The position numbers and the translations under genes were made by a program. A DNA stretch of 64,000 nucleotides from Isochrysis galbana (Eukaryota > Haptophyta > Isochrysidales > Isochrysidaceae), in contig CM030939.1 in NCBI GenBank assembly GCA_018136815.1, positions 1,930,808-1,994,807 on the forward strand, read 5' to 3'. The notes beneath the pieces are model-generated. The model was not told where the DNA came from, searched no databases, and saw only the letters and a program-made list of their open reading frames with translations. Below, piece after piece: positions 1-7,889 of the stretch (positions within the stretch are counted from its first letter, which is position 1; each line of letters opens with the position of its first letter).

Positions 1-349
1 TAGGTTGCCCTCTGACTATTGACTACTAGTCATACCATGGGAGCTTGACTATGCGTCTGACTATAGTCTTGATTTGAATCATATACAGCTTTGTTGTTAT
101 TGTCGGCCCGCACGCATGACGCATGTCCGCCTGGGCCCTTCTGGCTGCGTCCGTGGAGTTGCCGAAGTGCGGGTGGAGTGATGGTGACTGGGGCGAAATG
201 CGTCATGGAGTCTCGTGGGGAATCGCTTGCCTTTTGCTTTGCAGCAAACGGCGTTGAAACCGTGTGAAGTCTTTCTTCAGTCGTCGCCATCCGCCCGGTG
301 TGCTGGCTATGGGCGTGCGCGGGCGGACGTCGGCAGTCTGACGCCCACG
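1..349. other. Window start, no supported gene
   Basis: Short open frames occur on both strands but none has recognisable composition, motifs or a partner exon. The stretch is the left flank of the short repeats that begin at 350. I see nothing else in it. Confidence 0.4.
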
Positions 350-424
350 TGGTTGCATTCTTCAACAAGGGCAGCGGGCATGGTTGCATTCTTCAACAAG
401 GAATGGTTGCATTCTTCAACAAGG
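350..424. repeat. Three copies of a ~20-bp repeat
   Basis: The unit GGTTGCATTCTTCAACAAGG occurs three times, at about 350-370, 381-401 and 404-424, with spacers of about 10 and 2 bp. The copies are nearly identical, which implies recent local duplication. No function can be assigned. Confidence 0.8.
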
Positions 425-504
425 GCGGGATGATCGTTCAAGGTGTGACAACAAAAAGGGAACCACATGGTGGGTGGGACAAAAAGGGAACCTCGAGCTG
501 TTCA

Positions 505-698
505 TGCGCGCGGCCAACGTTGCCTTCGCTTCGTCGGTGAGCAGCAGAAAGGCGCCACACCTTAAATTTCCACAAGAGAAAGAAAAGCAGTGTTCATGTT
601 TATTTCTTTTTGCGCGCGGCCAACATTGCCTTCGCTTCGTCGGTGAGCAGCATCTTGTCTGTTTTGGAAAGGCGCCACACCTTAAATTTCCACAATAG
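505..698. repeat. Tandem partial duplication of a gene's 3' end
   Basis: The block at 505-580 is a shortened, diverged copy of 611-698, which encodes the basic C-terminal tail of the small membrane protein at 600-890 on the minus strand. Both carry the same GCGCGCGGCCAAC start and the same GAAAGGCGCCACACC segment. The left copy lacks about 15 bp found in the right one, and has no attached body of the gene. Confidence 0.7.
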
Positions 699-890
699 AT
701 AGTAAAGCAGCAGGGTCAATGCGACTCCCACTCCAGCTCCAACTCCGATTCCTTTAACATCCATCGCGAAGTATGCAAGTAAGATTGATGGCACGATAAT
801 GAATAAGGACCAGGCAATAATGGGAACTATTAATTTCTTGAGCTCCTCCACCTCATATTCACCACGCTTATAGTGTATGTATACCAACAT
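600..890 (-). CDS. Small two-helix membrane protein, unknown function
   Basis: A 96-residue open frame. After a charged N-terminus there are two strongly hydrophobic segments, at about residues 20-44 and 48-68, joined by a short glycine-rich stretch, then a basic tail ending in three lysines. A C-terminal KKK after a membrane segment resembles dilysine ER-retrieval signals, but that is only suggestive. I do not recognise the family. The start is the first ATG of the frame; an upstream exon is possible because the frame is short. Its 3' end has been copied immediately downstream (505-580). Confidence 0.45.
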   Translation of the reverse strand: MLVYIHYKRGEYEVEELKKLIVPIIAWSLFIIVPSILLAYFAMDVKGIGVGAGVGVALTLLLYYLLWKFKVWRLSKTDKMLLTDEAKAMLAARKKK

Positions 891-1711
891 GACGTGCCCT
901 TGTTGCTGTCATCACGCTCGGGGAAGCGTGTCCGAGTTAGGGGCCAAGTTGGAAACGGGAGGCACAAACGAAACACAAGACGTCTTCCGCTTGATGGGTC
1001 CCCGTGTTTATGTTTGTCTGCGCGCGGTCAACCCCCGAGTTAGGGGCGAAGTTAGGGGTCAGTAGAAATTATATACCTAAAAAGCCGGGAGGGGCGTGAC
1101 AAAAAAAAGGAACCTCGAGTTGCACCCTCTAACCTGGGCCCATACATAGAGCACAAGGGGAGATGCCGCAAGGCGGGTAGTGAGGGAGTGGGAAGGGAAA
1201 GGGCATGGCTACAGAAGTGAATCCCAGTGCCACGCGCGAGGCGAGAATATTAAAAGTTTTTTTTACTCACTCGCGTATGGGCCGCCCGCCCTTGTGCTCT
1301 CCCGCACTCTCTACGCACCGCACCGCCGAGAGCGGCGCAGGCGCCACGATACGCCACGAAGAAGGGTAGCGTCACAACATATGTATAGCCGTCAGCCAGT
1401 GGAGCAGCAAGAGCAGCACGAGGGAAAGGAAGGCAGCACCTCACAGCCCAAGATGGCATAGTGCTGGCACGCTAGCTGCGCACCTCATCGTGGGATGGCA
1501 AGCATCTCAAGCAGTTCAAGGTGTTCTTAGTGTGCCATGCCAGAGCTATTGCATTTTTTGATATTGGCACGCCAGGCGCCCACCCAAGCGCCAAAATTGG
1601 TGGCGACCTCCTCAAATCCTAATAATTGGTGGCGCCGCAGCTACCGCTACCTGGTGCGGTGGATGCAATCGTCTTGCGATGCAGAGTAGCTGTTGTGCAA
1701 GTTGAGATGTT
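891..1711. other. Intergenic, no supported gene
   Basis: No credible gene. Around 1235-1275 there is a segment GAGAATATTAAAAG followed by a T run, which resembles the right-hand tail of element A (compare 4470-4495), so a decayed tail fragment may lie here. A phrase ACAAAAA(A)GGAACCTCGAG occurs at both about 479 and 1099. Confidence 0.4.
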
Positions 1712-3463
1712 CTATCCACGGTAGTAAAAGAAGGCGTCCCCGCCCGTACATGTGGCGTATTTGTAGATGCACTCCCGAACCGAGCGGTCTCTCTTGGATA
1801 TGATTTCCTTTGTGCACTCTTCCGTGAAGTCACAGCACATTCCGTACCCATCAACGGAAATGAAGGGAGGAAGCTGAGAAGTTCTCGAGGAGGCCACCAT
1901 CTTATCGTACACGATGCGAGTTACGTGCGAACCCATGTTGCCGACCACCATGTCTGCCCGCGAGAGGAGCTCAATCGCTGCCGCGAGAGAAAAAGGCACG
2001 TGCTCGTCGGTATCTCGCCGAAATTCCATCCACCCACGTTTCACAAATTGCTGACGCGGAAAGTCGAGGAAAACGAAATTCAGCTCCTTTTCTGCTCGCA
2101 TCTCGCGCACCACGGCGCCATCGGCGTTGTCGGTAGCTAGGAACACCGTTCGCACGCCATACTCCTGCTGCAGCTTGCGCAGCTCGGCACGATAAACGCG
2201 CCACGAATAACACCACCGATACGAGACGCGGTCGAGCCGACCCTTCTTCGCGTCAAAGGCGAACATGGCATTCCATGGCCCCGGCTCATCACGACGCCGA
2301 TCGCAGGAATCGCCGTGGCGCACGTGCGCCGCCGCGATGGGCGTAGACAGCTCGGCCGCTGTGCCTCCACAATAGGGGCCCGGCTGATGGCAAATCACCG
2401 TCAGGTGCTCATCCATGTAGGCAAGCAGCTGCGGCGTCGGCGTTGTGAATACGTTGGAAGTTGCAGACGCTATAACATATTGCGCGTGTGAGCGGGGATC
2501 GAGCTGACCATCCCTAGTCGCATTGTAGATCCTTGCAGCAGCGGTGGCGAGCGGTGAACCTGGCGGGGGTGTTGCGGAAGCACCGGGCCTCTGCTGCTGC
2601 GGGAAGCGCTGCCAAAGGCAGTGCCATGCGGTCCGGCTGCCAGCACACCGCTTACTGGCGCTTAGCGGCCGCGCAACGACGTTGTCGCCACCATAATCCA
2701 ACACGTTCCACCTGAAGCCAGGATTGGCGATTCGCACATAGTGCTCGCCCGGGAGCTTGGGTGCACGCAGCTTCGGCTTGTTGGCCAACGTAAGGTGATA
2801 AAAGTTTACCATCGCGAGCTGGTGGAGCATCTTGCCGATCGTCCGTGGTGGAGATGCTGCGATGCGAAATGGCTGCGCATCCCACTCGACTTCCCAGTGA
2901 GCCTGCGTCATGTGCGCTTGCAGCGCGTTGAAGAAGCCGCGTTGGCAGTCAGTGACCGCCTTGCGAGTCGCCCGCCATTCACGCAGCCATTTCGCGCTAG
3001 AAGGAAGGAATTGGTCCTGAAGGTCCCAGCGTAATTTGCAATCGTACCCCGTGTACCCGCCTGGACATGTATCCCGGAAAAGGCCGAGGATGGGTACATC
3101 CTCTTCGGTGCACACCGCCAAAGCTGTACGCTCAGCAGACTCGATGCTAGCAGCTAAGGCGGCAGCCGCCGCCGCAGGCTCATCAGAGGGAACATCGGGG
3201 TTGAGACTGGGGGTGCTAGATGGCTCTTGTACCGCCTTGAGCCGTTCGAGTTCCGCCAGCTGGAGCTTGGCCTCGGCCTGCTGCCTGGTGAGAACGACCT
3301 TGAGTTGCGCAAGCTCAGCAGTCAGGCTGGCCAGCGCGGCTTCCGACACGCCATTCTGCGCGCTGACCACCGGCTGTTGCTGCTCGACTGGCTGCTGCAG
3401 CGTCGCAAGCAGCAGCAGCAGGATGGCGGTGCTCAGCGCAAGCGCAGTCGCCAGGTGGTTCAT
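1712..3463 (-). CDS. Putative GT23-family (FUT8-like) glycosyltransferase, type II membrane protein
   Basis: About 583 residues if translation starts at 3463. I chose this methionine because it directly precedes a signal-anchor helix (MNHLATALALSTAILLLLLA); the frame is open further upstream, but through low-complexity Ser/Pro/Leu. After the anchor comes a Gln/Leu-rich coiled-coil stem, then the catalytic region. The sugar-nucleotide region shows AHVRHGD, comparable to the H-x-R-R motif of alpha-1,6-fucosyltransferases. Farther on are VRTVFLATDN and LLSRADMVVGNMGSHVTRI, which match the conserved C-terminal blocks of FUT8-type enzymes (ATD, followed by a region ending S-x-V-x-R). The topology fits a Golgi enzyme acting on N-glycans or other glycans. 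Family assignment is from motif order; acceptor and donor are unproven. It is uninterrupted by introns. Confidence 0.62.
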   Translation of the reverse strand: MNHLATALALSTAILLLLLATLQQPVEQQQPVVSAQNGVSEAALASLTAELAQLKVVLTRQQAEAKLQLAELERLKAVQEPSSTPSLNPDVPSDEPAAAAAALAASIESAERTALAVCTEEDVPILGLFRDTCPGGYTGYDCKLRWDLQDQFLPSSAKWLREWRATRKAVTDCQRGFFNALQAHMTQAHWEVEWDAQPFRIAASPPRTIGKMLHQLAMVNFYHLTLANKPKLRAPKLPGEHYVRIANPGFRWNVLDYGGDNVVARPLSASKRCAGSRTAWHCLWQRFPQQQRPGASATPPPGSPLATAAARIYNATRDGQLDPRSHAQYVIASATSNVFTTPTPQLLAYMDEHLTVICHQPGPYCGGTAAELSTPIAAAHVRHGDSCDRRRDEPGPWNAMFAFDAKKGRLDRVSYRWCYSWRVYRAELRKLQQEYGVRTVFLATDNADGAVVREMRAEKELNFVFLDFPRQQFVKRGWMEFRRDTDEHVPFSLAAAIELLSRADMVVGNMGSHVTRIVYDKMVASSRTSQLPPFISVDGYGMCCDFTEECTKEIISKRDRSVRECIYKYATCTGGDAFFYYRG

Positions 3464-3712
3464 GCGACTGCAAGTGAGTGATCTTAATGGCCGTTGAGAC
3501 CCACAGAGCGAACGCGCGAACGGGGAGGAAGAGAGGGGGGGGGTGGAGGGCGGGAGAGAGGGAGGGAGGGAAAGAGAGGGAGAGGAAGAGAGAGAGAAGG
3601 AGAGAAGCCTCGGCACAGCAGCAGGGCGGGAGCGCCGCTCGCCGGTCTTCTTCCCCTCCCTCTCTCCTTCCCGTCTGAATGAGTTTTCTAGTAGACTGTC
3701 CTCTCCTAGTCC
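3464..3712. promoter_or_regulatory. Upstream region of the GT23-like gene, purine-rich tract
   Basis: On the plus strand 3525-3620 is an almost pure G/A tract, so the gene's 5' side is C/T-rich when read in its own direction. Similar pyrimidine-rich leaders precede the genes ending at 18193 and starting at 20441, so this may be a leader or core-promoter feature. No TATA box is evident. Confidence 0.3.
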
Positions 3713-3729
3713 TTAACCGTGATCAGGGA

Positions 3730-4495
3730 CAACTAAGTTTATACTTGGTTGACCCATGGGGGGGCACGAGCCCCCCCCTCTCTCCACTCCTCCCCTGCCA
3801 TGGGGGAGGAACCACCCATCCTCCTGGCATGCCTGATGGCTTGCCAGGAGGCCACTGCCCTACTGATCCACTCCCTTCCCCACAGGCTCGCCCCATTCGC
3901 CCACATCCTGGCCCCTCGTGGCCAGCCCATTGCTCCAACCCCCCCTCCCCCCCTGGTCGACAGGCAGACAGGTGCAGACTGGGGGCCCCAGAGGCTCGGG
4001 AGCGCCAGCGAGGGAGAGGCAGGGGAGGCCAGGGCCCAGCCCCAGCCTCCTCTGCCCCCTGAGCTGGCCTCCAGGAGCCTCCAGGGACCAGGGACCGCCA
4101 GAGGGCAGCTGGAGGCCTGCCGCAGGCGCGCCATCGCGCGTGCCGCAGGAGAGGGGAGAGAGAGCGCGGAAAAGGGGGTGGGCGCGAGCGAGAGCTCCGC
4201 CCACCGGAAAATCGGTAAGTCTCGCGCCTGTTTACAGGATAAGACGAGACAGAGTGGGCCGCCCACTCGGAGACACAGGAGGAAGGGGGGGAAAGATCAC
4301 CGGGGGGTGGCGCGGGCCACCGGACCATATCTAAGCCCTCCACCCCAATCCCCCTAGTAGTGTACGGGGGGAGCCGCCTGATGGCGGGGGGAGAAGGGCC
4401 GGGGAATGGGGGTGTAGAGAGTATGCTACGTGCTACTTGTAGTGGGTAGTGGTTCCATTCGCCGCGAGTGCGGTAAGAATATTAAAAGGTTTTTT
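3730..4495 (+). mobile_element. Element A, copy 1 (full length, 17-bp target-site duplication)
   Basis: A 766-bp copy of a dispersed structured repeat. It is flanked by perfect 17-bp direct repeats TTAACCGTGATCAGGGA at 3713-3729 and 4496-4512. The left end carries a terminal hairpin (AACTAAGT-TTAT-ACTTGGTT) and then a G7/C7 hairpin; the interior is G/C-rich with many short inverted repeats. A conserved block near 4215-4250 reads GTAAGTCTCGCGCCTG then TTTACAGG, forming two nested stems. The right end is GGTAAGAATATTAAAAGG plus a T run. Overlapping open frames on both strands follow the G/C richness and look like artefacts. Long duplications of this size are typical of target-primed reverse transcription (LINE/SINE), which is inference here. 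No polymerase III A/B boxes were recognised. Confidence 0.8.
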
Positions 4496-4637
4496 TTAAC
4501 CGTGATCAGGGATGACCTAACAAATGAGTCGGGGGTTTTTGAGAGTGTTTCACTCGAGTTTCACTCCAAGTTTGACGTCAAACGGCGAGGTGAAACATTG
4601 GTGAAAGCAGGTTTGTTTGTCTACGCCCACTGGGCTC

Positions 4638-4665
4638 GTAGGAGAACTCTGGCGGGTTCTCCTAC
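4638..4665. other. Perfect 10-bp hairpin
   Basis: GTAGGAGAAC and its exact complement GTTCTCCTAC are separated by 8 nt. It lies just to the right of element A copy 1. Role unknown; it could be part of an older transposon end. Confidence 0.55.
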
Positions 4666-4851
4666 TGGTTTTTCAAAAGTTTTTCTTTCTCCCTCACGAG
4701 CGATGGCGGTGCGCTTGTGGCCCGTGGGCGCCAAGGGATGTGGGTCAGGCCAAGCACAGGCCGCGGGTGTGCCGCGCGAGTCCGTTCGCCTGCACCTGCA
4801 CCAACCTGAGCCACTCCATCACTCTCGCCCACACCCCACGAACGCAGGCCG

Positions 4852-5282
4852 AGATGCGGACGACGCGAGCAAGAGCAGTGGCGCATGGACTAGACAGAGC
4901 CGCGCAAGAGCGCGCTCCTCAAGCACAGGTGATCGACTGCGGCCCAAAGGCCTTCAAGACCTTCAAGGAAGGGAACTCCAAGGACGGGGACAAGCACACG
5001 CAGGCGCACGCTTGGACGAACAAGACGGACGGCATCCTCATCCTCACTTTCTTTGCTGGACGAGAACTTCAGGCTTCATTCAGGGAGTTCGGAGACGTAT
5101 TCCCCAGCCCGAACACGTCGGTGTTGAGTTCTCTGAAAAGTTGGCTGAAGGTACGAGCGCGCCCGCGCGGGAAGGCGTTCCTGCGTCCGGACATCGGCAA
5201 GCGGGCGAAGGGGGGTGAGAGGCACGCACACGCCCGACGCCCGATGACCCTTCTCTCACTCACTCTCACCGAGCATAAATAA
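4852..5282 (+). CDS. Possible protein-coding ORF, unrecognised
   Basis: The frame beginning at the ATG at 4852 gives 143 residues. Its middle part (about residues 50-100) has a normal amino-acid mix with alternating hydrophobic residues, for example DGILILTFFAGRELQASF, whereas its ends are Arg/His-rich. The frame is open upstream to 4617. A second frame is also open across the same DNA, which lowers confidence. No family is recognised and it may be a remnant of a mobile element. Confidence 0.2.
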
Positions 5283-6174
5283 CCCTCTGCCCGTCCGTGC
5301 ACCCGGAAGAGCCCAGGCAGGCGTGCGACGTCGACCAAACCAAAAAGTTTTGTGTGTCGACACCAACGACTTCCGACCACACACTCGCATTGAACTCGCA
5401 CCGAGCGCCCAACGACTGCGACTAGGAGGAGGACTAGGAATCGAACACACCGTCAAGTATGAGAACAACACCGTAACACGGTACACAAAGGAAGGACCAA
5501 GGATAACACCCGACCAAGGATAACATGGGGGGGGGGAGGGGGGGGGGGCCAGGGGGGGCCAGGGACCAGGGTGCTGTGCAATTAGAAATTGGACGCTCTT
5601 CATGGGGGTATTTGTCGAAAAGACCCCGAACCTGAGGTCTCAGCAACTTAGTTAGCGGCACTTCTAAAGCTCTAAAATTCATGGGGGGGGGTGTGTCGTA
5701 TTCCATACGATGACAGACTTTTACTTCTAACCTGTGGGTTATTTTTAAGCCTCAAGGTCTCGTCGATTGGTATACCGCCTCTTCTCTTATTTTCTCTCGA
5801 TGTCATCAAATGTTCCGTGACTGTCTTTTGTCTTCTCTCCGTGTCTCGGTCATAGCTCCCCCGCGAGGTCTGTCCTCGTTGTGCCGACCCCTCCGTCGCA
5901 TGTCTGCGCGTTGCTGAATTGCCCTGGTGCCGACGCTTGGCCGTCCGTCCAGGTGTGGTTAGTTTTCGCCCCGTTTGGTTTAGTGTGTGTGGTTCTGTGT
6001 CCTTAGCTTTTTGGGACCTAGCGTTGTAGCCTCCCGTGTCTACCTCGGACCTAAGAAGCTCTCATTCTCATTCTCTCTCTGCCACTAGCTCGCTAGCTAG
6101 CCTCGTCCCTACTCTCCGACGCCACGCGTCACAATCCTTCGGCCTTCAGTCCACCTCGTCGCTCGTAGCGCTCG
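5283..6174. other. Leader-like region before a gag-like ORF; no supported gene
   Basis: Includes a tandem pair of GACCAAGGATAAC at about 5495-5524, long G runs at 5526-5560 and 5684-5692, and a T/C-rich stretch running up to the gag-like ATG at 6175. The layout would fit an LTR or untranslated leader of a retroelement, but I could not identify a second copy of it in the window. Confidence 0.3.
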
Positions 6175-6766
6175 ATGGCAGACACTGTCAGACCCGACTC
6201 CTACTATGACCTTTCAGACATCTTCCCGCAAGCAACAATCGATGAACCTTCTACGGCCGCGTCAGCTGCCGGCTCGGTCTAACGGCCCTCTGCCTACGAG
6301 CCTGTAGTCATCGCGTGTTCGACAAGCACAAATTCCGCCTTGGCGCCTACGGCCGCGCCCCCTCACAATCCCGCTCCCCCTCTGTCCATGGGAGCAGCGG
6401 GAACTTCCTTTTGCCCACAAGGGGTCCACTTCGTCGGATCCGGCGGCTCCTCCGAGCCTCCGCAAGACCCCTCGAACACAGCGGTGCCATCCACCGCTCC
6501 GTCAGGCGAGCCGCCGCTCGTAGATCCATTTCGCGAGCGAGCCGAGTTCTCCTTCCTCGGGACCTCGGGCTATCCGAAGCTCGACCCCCATGCCCACCCG
6601 CTCGAAGACAGCGCGTGGGAACACGCGAGCGAGGCCCCCTCAGCCGCTGACCTCTTGGCCGGTCGCCTCGCCTACATGCAGTCCGCGATCGAAGCTCAAC
6701 AACTTCGAGACGCGAAGCGCGACCGAGAGCACACTGCTCTCCTCGAGATGATAGCGGGTCTTAACG
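6175..6766 (+). pseudogene. Broken gag-like ORF of a retroelement
   Basis: An ATG at 6175 opens a frame beginning MADTVRPDSYYDLSDIFPQ. It hits a TAA at 6280-6282 and continues in the same frame with a Pro/Ala/Ser-rich region, then an acidic/helical segment with AYMQSAIEAQQLRDAK near 6675. The frame is cut at about 6767 by element A copy 2. Composition (Pro/Ser-rich start, then charged helical segment) is like retrotransposon Gag, but no zinc knuckle or pol is attached. One in-frame stop plus the insertion make it non-functional. Confidence 0.4.
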
Positions 6767-7352
6767 CCCCTGACAGGCTCGCCCCATTCGCCCGCCCTGG
6801 CCCCTCGTGGCCAGCCCATCGCTCCACCCCCCCCTCCCCCGACAGGTGCAGAGTGGGGGCCCCTGAGGCCCAGGAGCGCCAGCGAGGGAGAGGCAGGGGA
6901 GGCCAGGGCCAGGGCCCAGTGCTCCCTGAGCTGGCCTCCAGGAGCCTCCAGGGGTCGCCAGGGGCAGCTGCAGGCCTGTCGCAGGCGCGCCATCGCGCGT
7001 GCCTGCAGGAGAGGGGAGAGAGAGCGCGGAGAAGGGGGTGGGCGGAGCGAGAGCTCCGCTCACCGGAAAATAGGTAAGTCCCGCACCTGTTTACAGGATA
7101 AGTCGGGTCTGAGGCCGCCACCAGCCCGGTAGCCGGTAGGCAAAGGAGGAAGGGGGGAACGGATCACCGGGGGGGGGGGCGCGGCCCACCGGACCATATC
7201 TAAGCCCTTCACCCCTATCCCCCTAGTAGTGCACGGGGGGAGCCGCCTGATGGCGGGGGGGGAAGGGCTGGGGGAGTGGGGTTGTAGAAAGTATACTACG
7301 TGTAGGTGGTGGTTCCATTCGCCGCGAGTGCGGTAAGAATATTATGAAGTTT
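6767..7352 (+). mobile_element. Element A, copy 2 (left-truncated)
   Basis: Matches copies at 3730 and 15583 from the ACAGGCTCGCC block onward, so about 170 bp of the left end, including the terminal hairpin, are missing. The nested-stem block is present at about 7070-7108, with one mismatch in the outer stem. The right tail reads CGGTAAGAATATTATGAAG. I could not find a target-site duplication. Left truncation is what incomplete reverse transcription would give if the left end is the 5' end. The insertion interrupts a gag-like frame. Confidence 0.75.
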
Positions 7353-7889
7353 TAAGTTTTAAGCTCAGATCCGTCAAGCATTGGCCAGCGGCTCAGTGCA
7401 GGGGCCCATATTCCCAGTTGTTATTCAGGGCGCTCGTGAGTAAGGGCTTCGACTTGGACTTGGTTTTGATCTTGTATTTTAGTTTGTACATTGGATTGTA
7501 GCCTACAACTGTGCAAAGAAAATACAACTTCACTCGATGGTCAATTTTCGAAGGAACGCGACCTAAGACCAATAACCAATGAGCAATGAGAATAACCCAG
7601 AAAACAAGTAGGCTTGGGGCTAGGTTGGGGCAAAATGCAATTTATTTGGCATGCTGACGGTGGGGGCATCAAGCATCAAGCTTGTTGGCATGCATGACAC
7701 CAAAGCACGTGGACACGACCACAACGTATCGTATCTGTCAGCTGCATCAGATCAGCATGACCAAGTATGACTGGCCTGTGTGGGGCAACACAAGCCGACC
7801 CAAGAACCCGCCACCGATACGCTACGTGGTGGACGAAAGCAGCAGAGGCGGGCGGGGGTCATTGGCGTAAAGACACGTGTACGTTATCG
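7353..7889. other. Intergenic, 3' side of the trehalose gene
   Basis: No supported gene. Short open frames on the plus strand near 7680-7870 overlap the end of the minus-strand trehalose gene and show no motif. This stretch should contain that gene's 3' untranslated region and polyadenylation site. Confidence 0.4.

Noticed and set aside
2137..3099. Several ORFs on both strands inside the GT23-like gene
   Set aside because: Shadow frames of the 583-codon reading; no motifs.
3723..4357. Five or more overlapping 114-206 codon ORFs on both strands of element A copy 1
   Set aside because: They follow the high G/C content and recur, with frame changes, in every copy; none is consistent across copies and several are antisense to each other.
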